Below are positions 11,012 through 22,989 of a stretch of DNA of 64,000 bases, piece by piece. Position numbers and translations under genes: made by a program. The stretch spans positions 10,019,472-10,083,471 of the forward strand of contig CM055107.1 of the NCBI GenBank assembly GCA_029204225.1, given 5' to 3'. The stretch is from Diphasiastrum complanatum (Eukaryota > Streptophyta > Lycopodiopsida > Lycopodiales > Lycopodiaceae). A model generated the notes under the pieces. That model made no database searches and was not told where the DNA came from. It was given only the letters and a program-made list of their open reading frames with translations. The number at the start of each line of letters is the position of its first letter. The first letter of the stretch is position 1.

Positions 11012-11153
11012 TTAGCAACAAAATGTTTTCCACACCTTGTTAAGCAACAAGACAAGCATCCGACACCCCTTGTTTGTTTGATTTAGCTACAAAATGTTTT
11101 TCACGCCTCGTCAAGCAACAAGACAAGCATCCGACACCCCTTGTTTGTTTGAG
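11012..11153 (+). repeat. Tandem duplication, 71-bp unit x2
   Basis: TTAGCAACAAAATGTTTTCC at 11012 recurs at 11083 as TTAGCTACAAAATGTTTTTC, and both units end in CACCCCTTGTTTGTTTGA. There are only a few differences between units. Confidence 0.9.
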
Positions 11154-11603
11154 AAGCTCCTTTACAATCATTCCCAAATATCCAATCTAGCCAATTTCTT
11201 TATCTTTCAACATTTATAATTGTCAGTTGATGTTCAATATCTATAATCCGTACATGATCTCACAATCCACCAAACCATTTTCCTACATAAGCCAGGACCC
11301 AATTCTCCCTCCATATCCATCAATAAAATATCGTTTCTATAATGCCGAAAATTTTCTACAACGTAAATCCCTCCAACAAATAACCCAGTCACAACCTTTC
11401 TAAACCTATACCTCGACTCTATATCCCGAGGAGATTATCAACTCCCATACACAACCTCAAAGATGCATACCCCTACCTCTAAAAACACCATTACCAACCT
11501 TAAGCCAAAACCAAATGGCGGGAGGAGGTAGTCTAAATGAACCCAAAGCCTTGGAGATTGGTTATTATACGATCCAAAAAGCAACCAGACCAACCAAAGA
11601 AAG

Positions 11604-12045
11604 TGTCATGCCCACATATAGATTGATCTCAAATTACTATCATATAAGAAGGTTAGAACACCCATAAATTAATTATGATTATGAGGGGTTGGAGCCCTCA
11701 TGGAATTACAATCATAATTAATGGTTTGAGGCATAAACCTCAAGATGGTGGATTTGTACGGATCCAACAATGACTCATAGAAAAAGTGAATGAAGTGGCC
11801 CAATTAGGCCTGCTAATGTCTTCGGTGAGGTGTCACAAATCACTAATAGTGGTGTATGTGCCTTGGAGGGCATAAGTATACCATAGGGCTCTCACTAGTG
11901 TATGCTTGATTTTGGTAATCTTAGCTACATGCTGCTAGTGTGATCCCTCTCTCCTATTGAGCTTGATTGATCCATAGCTTTCAGGCTACATCCGATCGAT
12001 TTCGTTGGGTAAGTTTATCCACCATCCGATTCCTTTCCTTGATAG
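11604..12045 (+). repeat. Ty3/gypsy LTR (family of the 63-kb chromovirus)
   Basis: It starts TGTCATGCCC and is followed at its end by a PBS-like site. The reverse complement of 62570-63023 shows the same blocks in the same order: TGTCATGCCC, a TAATTATGATTATGAGG area, CCTTGGAGGGCATAAGTATACC, a TGATTGATCCATAGCTT area, and TTTATCCACC. There is no clear polypurine tract before it and no coding remnant after the PBS, so it is an orphan 5' LTR plus leader. Confidence 0.75.
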
Positions 12046-12060
12046 TGGTATCAAAGGCGC
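12046..12060 (+). other. Gypsy primer binding site
   Basis: TGGTATCAAAGGCGC lies just 3' of the LTR and fits the TGGTATCAnAGC pattern of tRNA-Met-primed plant LTR elements, with small changes. Confidence 0.6.
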
Positions 12061-13250
12061 TAGGTGAAATCGTTGTCTGAAAGTACTCAAAATGAAGGCA
12101 ATGATTGGAGTGCAAAAATTCACAAGTTGGGGTTATCATTCTTGGAATTTGGGAGCAAAGTTGGAGCAAAATCTTGATAGAGTGATTTTTTTCTCTTTTC
12201 AAATTTGTGATTTTTTCGAAAGGATTTTGTTGCAAGGTAAATGCACTACAAGTTTTGCAACAAGCTTTTGAAATCAGGCTCCTGAAAGGTGATTTTGAAA
12301 ATGATGTGAATTCATTCTTTGCCAAGGTTTTTTGCAATTTGTCTGTCATTTTGCTTTTGAATGTAAAACAAAATTTTAGCTCTTAGAAGGAATCACTACC
12401 CTTGGTTAAAGGTTGTAAAATTTTGCTATTCAAAAGGCTGGATTTGAGTGCTTTAAAAGCAAGAAAAAACTTAAATCATTGTTGATGTTGTGGGTAGTGT
12501 GCTATATTGAATTTATTACTGGATTAGTTTCCTGTTCAAAAATATACAATGTCATTGTTTTAACCCCATTTATGATGGCTGTTTTTTTTGTAAGAAAGTG
12601 AAATCTTACATTTAACCTTTTGATGTGAGCTTATAAAGACTGGAAGCTATATATATATATCTATTTGTGAAATTAGAATATATCCAATTTCACAAATTTA
12701 TAAAGAGAAGTCAATGATGTCATAAGGTAAACCTTAGAAACAATATACGAGCAACTCAAAAAGTCAAAGGATCTAAGTTAAAACAACAATAAAAAATTCA
12801 ATAAACAAAAAAAAAAATAGTCTGAAGCAATATAGCAGAATGATATTGTTAGTTTAAAGCCTCAAAAATAAGCATAATCAGAATAAGAGTATCTTTTGGT
12901 GAAAGGCTTAAAATAAACCAAATTTTATAGCATCCATATTCACATGTTTTACAAAACTATAAAGGTGAATAGAAGACAAAAAAACCAGCTAAGCACTAAG
13001 TAAAGATCAGCAGTGTAGACTTCTTGATTTCAAAATAGCTTGGATTTCGTGGGAAAGAAAATTTTCTACAACTTGAAAGCCACAAAGTAAGCAAGAAACT
13101 AAGAATAAACTAAAAATTTAGTAAGCAAGTTTCAGATGGTAGCAAAGAGGCCGAGTTCGCCCTACTATCAAAGACCTCTGATCTTGCCTTTTGCTGAATT
13201 CTACACAGGTTTAAATTGGAAACCCTGCAAAGCAAAACCTACACATTAGC
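12061..13250. other. No gene recognised
   Basis: AT-rich sequence with only short ORFs. The first part (to about 12350) is probably gypsy leader. Confidence 0.4.
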
Positions 13251-13356
13251 TTAATCTCTGCCAGAAATCTGCCATGCAAGTGGAAATAGTGTGCAGATAA
13301 CACCGTCTGGGGGCGCGCAACAAGATGCAAAGGCTCTCACTACCCTCTCGGCCATA

Positions 13357-13358
<2 letters not shown>
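13251..13358 (-). CDS. Possible small ORF behind a GA-rich leader
   Basis: A GA microsatellite (13362-13413) leads into GAGCGAGCTATGGC on the minus strand, then a short ORF of about 35 codons (MAERVVRAFASCC to WQISGRD). The 16 bases GCCATAGCTCGCTCTC at its start also occur at the start codon of the BAP-like gene (15697 onward). It could be a first exon (GAG|GTAGTG resembles a donor site), a copied 5' end, or chance. No family is recognised. Confidence 0.25.

Positions 13359-13361
<3 letters not shown>

Positions 13362-13413
<52 letters not shown>
13362..13413. repeat. (CT/GA)n microsatellite, about 26 units
   Basis: Uninterrupted CT dinucleotides. Confidence 0.98.
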
Positions 13414-13414
<1 letters not shown>

Positions 13415-13539
13415 GTTTCTCCTCTACTGAAAATTTCAGCAACAGCGCGAGCCTGAAGAAGAGAGTCTCGAGCTTGAGAGGAGGAATGAGGGAGGAACGA
13501 CAGGAGGGAGGGATGAAGGAGAGAGGGAGAATGTGATTT

Positions 13540-15298
13540 TAGAAGAAAAAATAACTTTCTAAAATGAAAAAGAGAGGGGGGAGATTCTAACTATTTCTAC
13601 CAACTAAAACTTAGGGATATTCAAAATAGGTGCATGAAGTTCACAAAACACCATACTATTCAATTAGCGCAGTAACAAAAAAGGTTTGTAGTTGTATATT
13701 GAATAATGTGAGGTCCAAAAGATTGTGTTAACAAGGGATCTTAAAATACAAATAGATGATCGACAGACAAAACGTTGTTGTAGGCCATGCAACAATGTTT
13801 TGTGGCCTATATGTTCAAGGTAGCTAGATCATTACCAATTTCTACCAATTAAACCTATTGTGGAGAAAACTGAATTGTAGTATGTACTATTAGAAAGGAA
13901 TTTTACCGATCCAAATAATGCTAGACGTACTTATATAAGAGGTGAACATATACAATCTAGAGAGAAGTTAAGCAAAAGAGCAACCTATAGGAGCTAGCAA
14001 GTCCAAGACATAAGACAGTCGTACTAGCAAGCTTTATTAAATAAGATTGAATAAACAAGAAATCGAATTAAAAAAATTAGCTTGTACTTCAATAACACAT
14101 GGTACCATACGTTAATGACATTCTTCAGCAAAAATCTGACATTTGTAGTGATGCACGTTTTACATGTCATATATGACTTTCTCCTCTGCACTTATATTTT
14201 TGTAGCTGCTTATTAAATATCCCTTTTGATATTAATGAATCTCCTTTTGATGGTCTTCTAGTTAGACATCAACATCTTAGAACAGTTTCTTTCGCATATG
14301 CACTTTCGCAAGGCCAATTGGAAACAAAAGAAGGGGGAGGCATGGGGCAATTTTCTGTAACCTCACCAACTGCCCATTAAAAAAATTGTGGCAGATGACG
14401 AGCTCATCATAAAGACGATACAATACAAAACTCATCCTGCAAGGCAAACATTGTGGCTTCGTGCAATGACTTTAGTAGTGACTTTCACTCCAAACAATAC
14501 GTTTGTAAATCTAGGTATCGTTGGAGATGTAGTCTCCCTACTGCCTCTCATATTTAACTTCACTTTAAATAGAGCAGCTATTTTAGCACAACCATGCTAA
14601 TCTGAACCACCTTAGCACAGAGAAAACCACTTTTGTTCCTCAATCTGCGAAGACCTTGAAGCCACGGCTTCGATGACAGAAACTACGTATGAATTTAACT
14701 AGGATAAACTGAAATTACGTGCAATAATTTATAGTGTGGAGTCCACTCACAAAATCTTGAAGCATCTAGTCTATCATGCACATTGCATAGCATAGGGTGT
14801 AGGTATATGCTTCTACATCTCTAATGCCATCACAAAAATACATCCTTACATCATGAATAGTAAATCTGTGCAAAACAGAAAAACCTAAAGTCTGCACAGG
14901 GGATTGAACAACTTCGTCAGGGAGCATATTTGACGTTTTTTGCTAAGGCAATTTGATAAAGCAGCTTGTGAGATCAATCAACTACGTCTGAAAAAGTATG
15001 ATCGACTCTTTTCACATTTTGGATAGATCACATTGACATACAGACATATCGCAGTGTTGCAATTCCCGATACACAGTAAAAAAACTCCATCTACAAACCC
15101 GAACCAAAAGCTATTCAGCTCAAATCTTCTCAGTTTCTTCAGCCGATGCTGTCCCGCATAGCAAGTGTGGCATTCAAAAACAAAAAGAATTAAGAAAAAA
15201 CGCGTACAAGATACATGCAGAACTTACTGACAACGTCGCATTCGATTCCATTAGGCATATAGATCACTAAATGTTGACGACACAGGAAACACTCATGA
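13540..15298. other. No gene recognised; 3' flank of the BAP-like gene
   Basis: Short ORFs only. The part next to 15298 should contain the 3' UTR of the minus-strand gene, but no clear polyadenylation signal can be fixed. Confidence 0.4.
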
Positions 15299-15700
15299 TC
15301 AATCCAGATCCTTGGAATCCTTGAGCTTTTTAAGCTGTTCGTACAAGTATTCAATACGAATGAGCATGTGAGTGACGCGATATAGCAGCCAGTGCAACAA
15401 AAGAGCAGCAGAAACCAGCAGAAAGTTTCGTTGAGTCTTGATCATAGATTTGGCATGGTGCTCGTGCTCAAGCGGGCTGCAGAGAGTGCCTTCACACTTC
15501 GGAAAGTGCTCATATTTCCAGTAGATGTCCAGCAGCAGGAAGAGAGCAAATGGAACAAGAGACATGAGTGGTTGTAACGCACTCTTGGCTACAGAAATCA
15601 GCCCTTTCCGTAAACGTTGCAATCCAGGAAATGTCACCACCAACAAGAGCAGTGCCTCCGCAGCTACAATCGTAGCTAAGGCTGCCCATTCTAACGCCAT
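15299..15700 (-). CDS. BAP29/BAP31-like ER membrane protein, 133 aa
   Basis: The plant short form of the B-cell receptor-associated protein 29/31 family, an ER multi-pass protein tied in other organisms to export or quality control of membrane proteins. Three hydrophobic segments are visible at residues about 7-25, 42-60 and 93-112, followed by a short charged helix (LYEQLKKLKDSKDLD). The loop WKYEHFPKCEGTLCSPLEHEHHAKSMIKTQRN is typical of the plant members (DIYWKYE, hydrophilic Cys-containing loop, then K-x-QRN). Length fits plant short forms and the gene is a single open exon. The frame is open upstream to 15793, but that extension reads only Arg/Glu-rich GA-repeat leader, so MALEW at 15700 is the better start. 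It lacks the long C-terminal coiled coil and KKxx tail of animal BAP31. This is one of two intact host genes in the window. Confidence 0.9.
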   Translation of the reverse strand: MALEWAALATIVAAEALLLLVVTFPGLQRLRKGLISVAKSALQPLMSLVPFALFLLLDIYWKYEHFPKCEGTLCSPLEHEHHAKSMIKTQRNFLLVSAALLLHWLLYRVTHMLIRIEYLYEQLKKLKDSKDLD

Positions 15701-15925
15701 AGCTCGCTCTCCTCCTCCCCTCTCGCTTTCTCTCGCTCTCTCTCTCTCTCGTTTAGTCGATATTTCTCGACCTCTTCGTGATTTTTCACCCACTTTTTTT
15801 CACTCAGTTTTCCAAGCTCTGAGACCTACCTTTCGTTCAGGGCTTCTCATCATAGTTCAGCCCCAAAACCTATTTCTATTTAGGGTTTAGGATTTAGGGT
15901 TCCTTAAGAAGTGTATAAAATGGTC
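15701..15925 (-). promoter_or_regulatory. 5' leader and promoter with telo-box motifs
   Basis: On the minus strand, two AACCCTAA-type telo-boxes (about 15880-15902) and a TTTTATAC stretch (about 15912-15919) stand 180-220 bases before the start codon, followed by a GA-rich leader. Telo-boxes are common near the start of plant housekeeping genes. The TSS is not determined. Confidence 0.5.
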
Positions 15926-16227
15926 TTCATGGAACTATATTGTTTAATGTGGATCTACTTGGATATTGCCACGTGTCAGGTAAATGCCATCGAACGGTTT
16001 TAAATAAAAAGATGGGAGAACGTGGCAAAATCGTAAGGTATATCCAACGGTAGTTGGTGCAGAATAATCCCGTACCCCAAAGATAATAAGACGAGCTTAC
16101 GTTATAGCAAATCGTATTAATTTCGTTGGGGGACCATTTTGTGTATCGTGAGAATATAGGGTACACGTTCCCTTCATTTTTGTCACTCATGAGTCATGAG
16201 CTGATTTTCAATTTCTTGATTCTCAAT

Positions 16228-16442
16228 CCTAGGGTTGGCGTAGTTGGTTACCTTGGCATCCAAAGTTTCTTTGATCTCGAGTTGAAAACCAAGATGCATC
16301 AATTGATTTTCATCCAATGACAATGACGTTGGCTGAGTTAGTTGCGTTGGCATCCAACAATTCTTTGGTCCCAAGTTTGAGACTCTCGTTGGAAACCAAG
16401 AACATAAGTTGATTCTTTCCGAGACCCTAACCCTAAGTTCCA
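16228..16442 (+). repeat. Two tRNA-related SINE-like copies in tandem
   Basis: Two imperfect copies: 16228-16320 and 16326-16442. Copy 1 has TGGCGTAGTTGG, an exact match to the Pol III box A pattern TRGCNNAGYNGG; copy 2 has TGGCTGAGTTAG. About 40-45 bases later come box-B-like stretches (GAGTTGAAAACC; AAGTTTGAGACTC). Both share TTGGCATCCAA, TTCTTTG, GAAAACCAAG/GGAAACCAAG and TTGATT. No poly(A) tail or target duplication was defined. Confidence 0.55.
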
Positions 16443-19269
16443 TTTGGGCTTCCTCACCTAGAACGCTCTAGTATATTTGGTTGTTTCTTCGGCCTCAAGC
16501 TAGAATGTGAAAAAGCTTTTAAGCTTGTGTGCATGGCCTTATACCTTCTGCTATGACCCTTGAGCCCCCCACCCCCTCCCCTAGTTGTTGGAGCTTAAAG
16601 GCATGAAACAGTGCGTGTGACCAATTTGGCCAGAGGCCACTAGAAGCGCAGCACCACTACTCGGACACTCCCTGATTAGATGGAAGCCTAAGAAAATTCC
16701 TTTTGGCGGGCATCGATACCATTTACTCTCGAGCACTGGTTCAATTTCCGCAGGCACCAATGTGGGGTAGAATAATTTTTTCATGGGCACCGGTGCCATT
16801 TTCACAGGCATTGGCCATGCATCGATGCTGGCGCCACTTTTTCTCACGGTTGCTTATGGGATTATGTTTTTGGCTACCGACCATCTAGGCATCCAAAAGT
16901 TAAAATACAAAAGAAAAAAAAAAGTGTGGTTGTGAGTGTGTTGGGCTCAAACACCCAAGTGCCTCCAAAATACCCCCACCACCCAAGGTGCTCTGTATCA
17001 TGATTCATGCCACACCGTGGCAACTGCTGCATCGGACCGTCTGTGCACTAGCTCCCAGGAGTGCTCAGGCCTCTCCTGCCTCATTCTAGGTGGGCACGTT
17101 TTTTTCTTTTAATTCTCATTGGACCATCATGTCATGCTAACATCATAGTTTAAAATATTCACTTAAAATTTCGTATTAAATTCAATGTATACAACAACAA
17201 ATTTATCATAAGGCCTTTTCTTTTCTAAGTTGCAATTAACCCCATATTCACTATCTTGTGCTATATAACTCAAAATTTAATAGAATAAAAACAAAAAGTG
17301 GCTAGCACAATGCAATCACCACCATTAAAGAACTTTGTTAATTAATTTTTGTGCTAAAAATTATTATGAATTTTTTTTTTTCAAAATGACCTTTAGAAAG
17401 CTAGATTATGTTGTTTTGGACATGCAAAAATCTTAAACTTTGGCTTTTTGGCTATTTCTAAGCCAAAGAGTTCAATTTGAACCAATTTTTTGGCATTGAG
17501 TTTGAGCACGCATTTCAAAGCCAGCACAACTTCAAGAATTCATACTTGAGAACGATCAACTTTTCAACATGTTTTTCAACTTAAAAAGAGAATAAAAATA
17601 GGTGATTTTTCAACTTTTTCAAAATGCAACCAGATTTTATAGGCAATTTATGTAATATCAACAAATATTAACCATATCGTTATTTCTATGAAATTACTTC
17701 ATTTCAATAAAAGAAATCGACTATAACTCACTATAAGTGTCAAACAAAACTATTGTCAACATTGTGTTAAAATAAACAAAACTATTGTCATAAAATGGGC
17801 TCGAGGTAAACATAACAATGAGAAAAGTGTAGCTGATAATAACCCAATCCCTAGTTACTAATGAAGTTGTATCTTCTCTCAAAACATATGACTTTTTTAA
17901 GGATCAGTAGTCATGTTTTCACATGAAGCATTAGATTGTTCAATTGATCAACAAGCATTTAAAATCAGATGAGCATTGTACTCAATAAGCAGACATAGTA
18001 GATGTTAGCACATCAATTTGATGTAGAATGAGAGTCAAAATAAGCTATCGACTGATCTTTGCATCATCGAAGTTGTTATAAAATCATGGCTAGTTTCGAG
18101 TACACGATTAGCTATGATCACCGGATGCAAGCCACAGAAGTTTCTTAAAGGTCCATTCATGTTAATCAACAAGATCAAGATGGGGTTTATGTGTAGAGCA
18201 CATTTAAAATGCATGTTCAAGAATGTGATGCAAAATAAAAGAATTTGATGTGGTTTATGTTATAGATTCCCTTTTTCTTTTGACAAATAAATGCACACTT
18301 GAAATTATGTTACACTCATTCTGTTAGAGACTATTATCACATCAAAAAAGCAATATGAGACACCTATGGATTAAATTATGCCCAAGTTTAAGATAAATTA
18401 CTTATATCTTATGAATAGAAGCCCTTAGTGAGAGAGGTAAAGAAGGCCAAAAGACACAAATGGGAAAGTGTGCTAGAAGGGACAAACTTGCAAACAATAT
18501 AGGTTATGAAATGTATCAAAGCTTGTGAAACCAAGGGAAGCTCTTTGTACAAATTACATGCAAACATTAGCAATTGTAGAAGACACTAAAATAACAAAAT
18601 CTAAGTAAGAATTCTCAAACACACCATAAACCACAACTTTTATTTTTTTTTAATAAGAGGTGCAACAGAAAGGATTTCAATTTGATAGTGAAGAAAATTG
18701 AACAAAGATGAATGAGTTAATATTTGTTGCATTTTAAATTAAATTTTTGGATAATACTTTTCCACATGAAATGTCAACTTCTTAGGCCACATAGGCACAT
18801 GTAGCTTATGGTAGATAGGCCTTGTCTTTGTTTTGATAGTTTTCTAGAGTTGGTGCAAACATCCACCAATTCTAAATTCATTGCTAGAAGATTTATGGCA
18901 ATGCAGTGGAATTGAAATTGTTGCTTTGATAATCTTTTTGGTCTTATGTACAACTTGAGATACATAATTATCGCATTATTGAATCTCTCAAGGTTTTGAG
19001 TCTCTCTTGTCAATTGCATATTTTGCTTATTCTTTTTCCAGAAAGAGAGGCCTATGTTGGAGTAATGACTTACTTTTTGATGTGGTTGCTTGTGACATAA
19101 TGATGCTGGGACATGGTGTAACCATAATGTTGGTTCACCACATGGTGGTGAGTGCTTTGGCTAGTTATACAGAAGCATGTAGCTCATATATGTTTTAGCT
19201 TGTTTCAAATGTTCAATGTTCTAAACTTCAAAGTATAAAAATAGTCAACATTTTGTGTAAGTAAATCAA
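16443..19269. other. No gene recognised
   Basis: The part 16560-17100 is more GC-rich; the rest is AT-rich. Only short ORFs without motifs. Confidence 0.4.
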
Positions 19270-20705
19270 TTATTCAACTTTTTTCATGATTTCAAATCTC
19301 ATTGTGGGTTGATCTAAAAGAAATTCAATCTGCTTTCCAAAAATACAACTATGACAGACATGGAGATCGACCTTACTAGAAGGGTAGTTGAGATTAAGAA
19401 CCATGGATTGTCTGGACATGTTCAAAATAGATGCATGATTCACGTGTCTTAAGCGATGATGCCATAATAATGCTTTATTGACAAGAACAGAGGTTTTCAA
19501 GCCCTGGCTCAGACTTAGAATAATAGTGTGCCAATCTATATAAGTAACATCGCCTCTTGCCGAGTGTAAGGATCTTATTACTCCTATCAATAATTTTGCA
19601 TTGATCAGATTTGAATTCTACCTTATGACCTAAATATGTAATTCTACTCACTAATAACAGATTGGTAGAGAGTTTAGGAACATATAAAACTTTTGATAGT
19701 AATTTGAATTGATCGTGCTGGAATCGCAATCTTACAGTACCTTCACCTTCAATAGTGTGAGTACTATTATCACCAAGATGAACAAATTTCTTCATGTTGT
19801 AAGACATGTAGGAGTTGAAGATCTCACGTTGATTGGTCATATGTTGAGTTGCTCCAGAATCCATAAACTATGAATCATCCAAAACCGCGCTTTGATCTTT
19901 GACCATAAATGCGCCTTCATCCACTTCGACCTGGGGAGATGATGAGACTGTGTTTGCTTGTTGATCAGGTTGCTTGGCTGCGTTCTTCGCTTGGAGAATT
20001 TGGCAATCCTTGATCTCATGGTTATTGCGCTTGCAATACCTGCAAAACATCTTCTTCTTCGACTAAGGACTTGATGATTGTTCTTGACCTTGAGGAGTCG
20101 GCTTCTGATTCATTGCAGCCTTCTTGGAGTTTTTCTGCTTCTGTCGCTTAGAGTCTTTGTTGACATATAGAGCCTAAGAGGAGGAAGCAAACGACGTGTC
20201 TTGACTTCTTCTATTTTCTTCTTGCAGCAACATAGTGATAACTCTAGTAAGAGTTAAGTCTGAGTGTGTCGATATGATCATCACCCAGTTCTCATATGTA
20301 GAGGGCAAGCTTGAAAGCAATGTCATGATTGCATCTTGATTGTCTATGACTGATTCGACAGCCGCCATCTGTTGCAAGTGATTCTTAGACTGGCTAATGT
20401 GTGAAGAGAATCACTAACAGACATCTTAAATGTGAAGAATTTCCTTCGTAGATGTAACTTAGTAGTTATGTCCCTCATGTCATATAGTGAGTTCAAGGAT
20501 GTCCCAAATGTCTCTTGAAGTTTTAGCTTCAGCTATGTGCCCAATCTGTGTATTTGATATATTGAGGATAATAAGCGCGAAAGCTTTACCATCCTTCAAT
20601 TTCCACTTTGAGTCATCGTCATTAGGTTTAACTTCTATACCTATGACAACATCCCATAATTCGTTGGCGATTAACAAGGTCTTCATCTTAAATTTTCATA
20701 AATGA
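19270..20705 (-). pseudogene. Copia gag-protease-GAG_pre-integrase remnant
   Basis: The minus strand gives a Gag piece (20686-20174: LLIANELWDVVIGIEVKPND, then AVESVIDNQDAIMTLLSSLPSTYENW), a CCHC knuckle CRYCKRNNHEIKDC (about 20045-20000), a protease motif MDSGATQHMTNQ at about 19864, LYVPKLSTNLLLVSRITYLG, and a GAG-pre-integrase piece LLWHHRLRHVNHASI with CHSC (about 19480-19350). The pieces sit in several frames. Homology stops at 19270; integrase core, RT and RNase H are absent. PBS and 5' LTR lie just upstream (20951-22096). It is a different copia lineage from element 1. Confidence 0.85.
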
Positions 20706-20950
20706 TAATTGGATCCATTCATTTTGTCTGCGATGAGACTAGCTTTACTTTGAGAATCCATCTGAAACTTAGTCTGTTGATTGTATTGATGATGCTAAGA
20801 TGTAGTAATCCCAACAATAGGAAACTATTTCTCTAATACTAAAAGGTTGGAAAGAACTGAAGAATTGATATCAATTTGATATTGCAAAAGATATCAAGTA
20901 TTAGAGCTTTCACTCTGATATTATGTAGAAATCAGATAAAGATAATGAAA

Positions 20951-20964
20951 TTGCTCTAATACCA
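20951..20964 (-). other. Copia primer binding site
   Basis: The minus strand reads TGGTATTAGAGCAA just after the LTR end CCGACA. One base differs from the standard TGGTATCAGAGC. Confidence 0.8.
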
Positions 20965-22096
20965 TGTCGGAAATAGGTTAGATAAATTGCAATGGAAACT
21001 TCCTACTTCCAGTGCCCTAATAAAAATTGAACAAGCAGTAGTGATTAAAATCGCGTTCAATCTTTAGCAACTAACTTTGAAATCGCTAGATACTAAGTGA
21101 TTACGTAGCCAAACATGAAGTATTGAATTCTCAAACAATTTCTATCAGTTACAAAAGCAATACAGGGATGCATGCCTTCTGACATACAATAAGAAAATAG
21201 TGTTGATTCAGAAAAACAAAATCAAATACTAATGAGCGCAAGACAATAGCAGATAGAAATCGTGCACTCTAAGCTGTCTCTGAGTAACAAGTTTGAATTA
21301 AGCACAATGATGATAAGCAGAGGCGCAATAGCAATCTCTAAAACAACTCTAAGAAGTGAGCTAGAATGCTCAGGAGTGTTCAAGCTCACAGGTCTGAGAG
21401 AGAGCTACTTATTCAAAAAAAATTTCTTATGATAATTCTAATAATTATTTTAATTGTATGAATATGAACAACTATTTATACTAAGAAATTAAGTCATCAA
21501 TTGCGATCGCCAGTTGGCTAGTGATCTGCTGGTATCCATCCGGTTCCTTGTCATTGATTGCTGATAAGCGATAAAATTGGCCGTAAACGTTCTGTCTGCA
21601 TAAATGAACCAAAACTGTAGTTCTGCAGAAATGCACTAAAACAGCCACTTGTGACATTGTCACGAAAAGCGACAGTGTCGAGATTTTGCGAAAAACATGA
21701 AAAAGGAGACAATGCCTTTAAATCTTATTTGGGACTGTCTTACACTTTGCCAGAGTCATGTCCTTAGCATTTTGAGGCACTTTGGAAAAAGCGAAGAATG
21801 CGACATTCTGTCAAGTGAAAATGCAACTCTGCATATTTGCTCGCAAATCCTAACAGTCGAAAATTATGACATTTTGTCAAGTGAAAATGCGACTCTGCAT
21901 ATTTGCTCGCAAATCATGATAGGCAAAAAATGCGAAAAGCGACACTGTGGTAAACTCCATGTATTTCTGTAGACTGTGTAAAAACACTTAAAACACTACA
22001 GACTGTAAAAACACAAGAAAATTCGTGAAACTGGATAAGCAACGGATGAAGATTAAAACCGATTAGTCGATTGGTAAGAAGGAGAATAATCCAACA
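20965..22096 (-). repeat. Copia 5' LTR, about 1.13 kb
   Basis: On the minus strand it starts TGTTGGATTATTC and ends TATTTCCGACA, with PBS adjacent: a full LTR with TG...CA ends. Its first about 130 bases match 60900-61027, the LTR of another minus-strand copia. It carries an internal tandem repeat (21802-21916). Confidence 0.8.
21802..21916. repeat. Tandem repeat inside the LTR, period 66 bp
   Basis: GACATTCTGTCAAGTGAAAA at 21802 recurs as GACATTTTGTCAAGTGAAAA at 21868; both continue ATGCRACTCTGCATATTTGC and CTCGCAAATC. Confidence 0.9.
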
Positions 22097-22421
22097 ACGC
22101 AAGTGGTTCACAACTGGGGGTTCACAACTGGGGGACCGGATAACTCAATTTCGAGAATCGGACAGACTAAAAAGGTAGATCCAACTACTTGGGCGGTGAA
22201 ACCTATTACACCCAAGGCTATGATGAATCGTCCACCACCAATCACACCATTGATCGCCCAAGCCAAGGGGGATCATTATGAGTCTCAAACGGATATTGCA
22301 CGTTGGGGACAGATGCTTTGGCAACAATTGATTGTATGGCTAGGCATGCATGTCAACCAGATTCGGAGATGAAACCCAACACCTCATTACCAAAAGAATA
22401 CACCTTAGACACGCCAACAAC

Positions 22422-22960
22422 TTATGGGGTGAACATGATCGATGTGGCATAGTTAGAAGTAGAGCCCATACCAGAGCAAATTGAAGATGACTGGCAGCAT
22501 GCCTTTTGATGAAGAAGTTGAGCTAACAGATGAACATGTTCTGCAACACATGGATTCTGATCGATTTGGAATGAGGAGAATACCAATTCAACCTCCACAT
22601 AAATCGGATTGTTGGCAAGTTGTTGGGCTGCTTGATTGTCACAATAAATACATGGAATGTCTTCAGCCTTGATCACTTGAAGTTCCTCCAAATGTCTTCT
22701 TAGCCATAGGATCTCCTTTGTTGTTGTTCTCATAGATTTGTACTCAGATTCGGTTGATGAAAGAGAGATGGTATCTTCCTTTTTGAAAAGCCAAGATATG
22801 TGAAGGATTTCAAATCATTCAAGACCCAATTCATGTCCCTAATCTTTGGTTACAAAAAAGAGCAAACCAACAATCCTGCCAATGTAGAGAAATCAGCATC
22901 TACATACAAAATGAGATGCAAATTCTAAGAGATATTGATCAAACATGAACCAAAACATAA
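22422..22960 (-). pseudogene. Copia RNase H fragment
   Basis: The minus strand reads, over several frames, YVDADFSTLAG (about 22900), SWLFKKEDTISLSSTESEYK (about 22790-22740), TTTKEILWLRRHLEELQV and IYCDNQAAQQLANNPIYVE (about 22730-22580). These are the conserved parts of copia RNase H, in order. The end of the domain and the rest of pol are missing or scrambled. Confidence 0.85.
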
Positions 22961-22989
22961 ATTACAGTACCCTGTTGTATTAGCCATGT

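Noticed and set aside
15525-15890. Plus-strand ORFs opposite the BAP-like gene
   Set aside because: Antisense shadows of a gene with clear family motifs on the minus strand.
16420-16436. CCCTAACCCTAA stretch as a telomere remnant
   Set aside because: Only two units; too short for an interstitial telomere repeat.
22103-22372. Plus-strand 89-codon ORF beside the LTR at 22096
   Set aside because: Open but without any recognised motif; not enough to call a gene.
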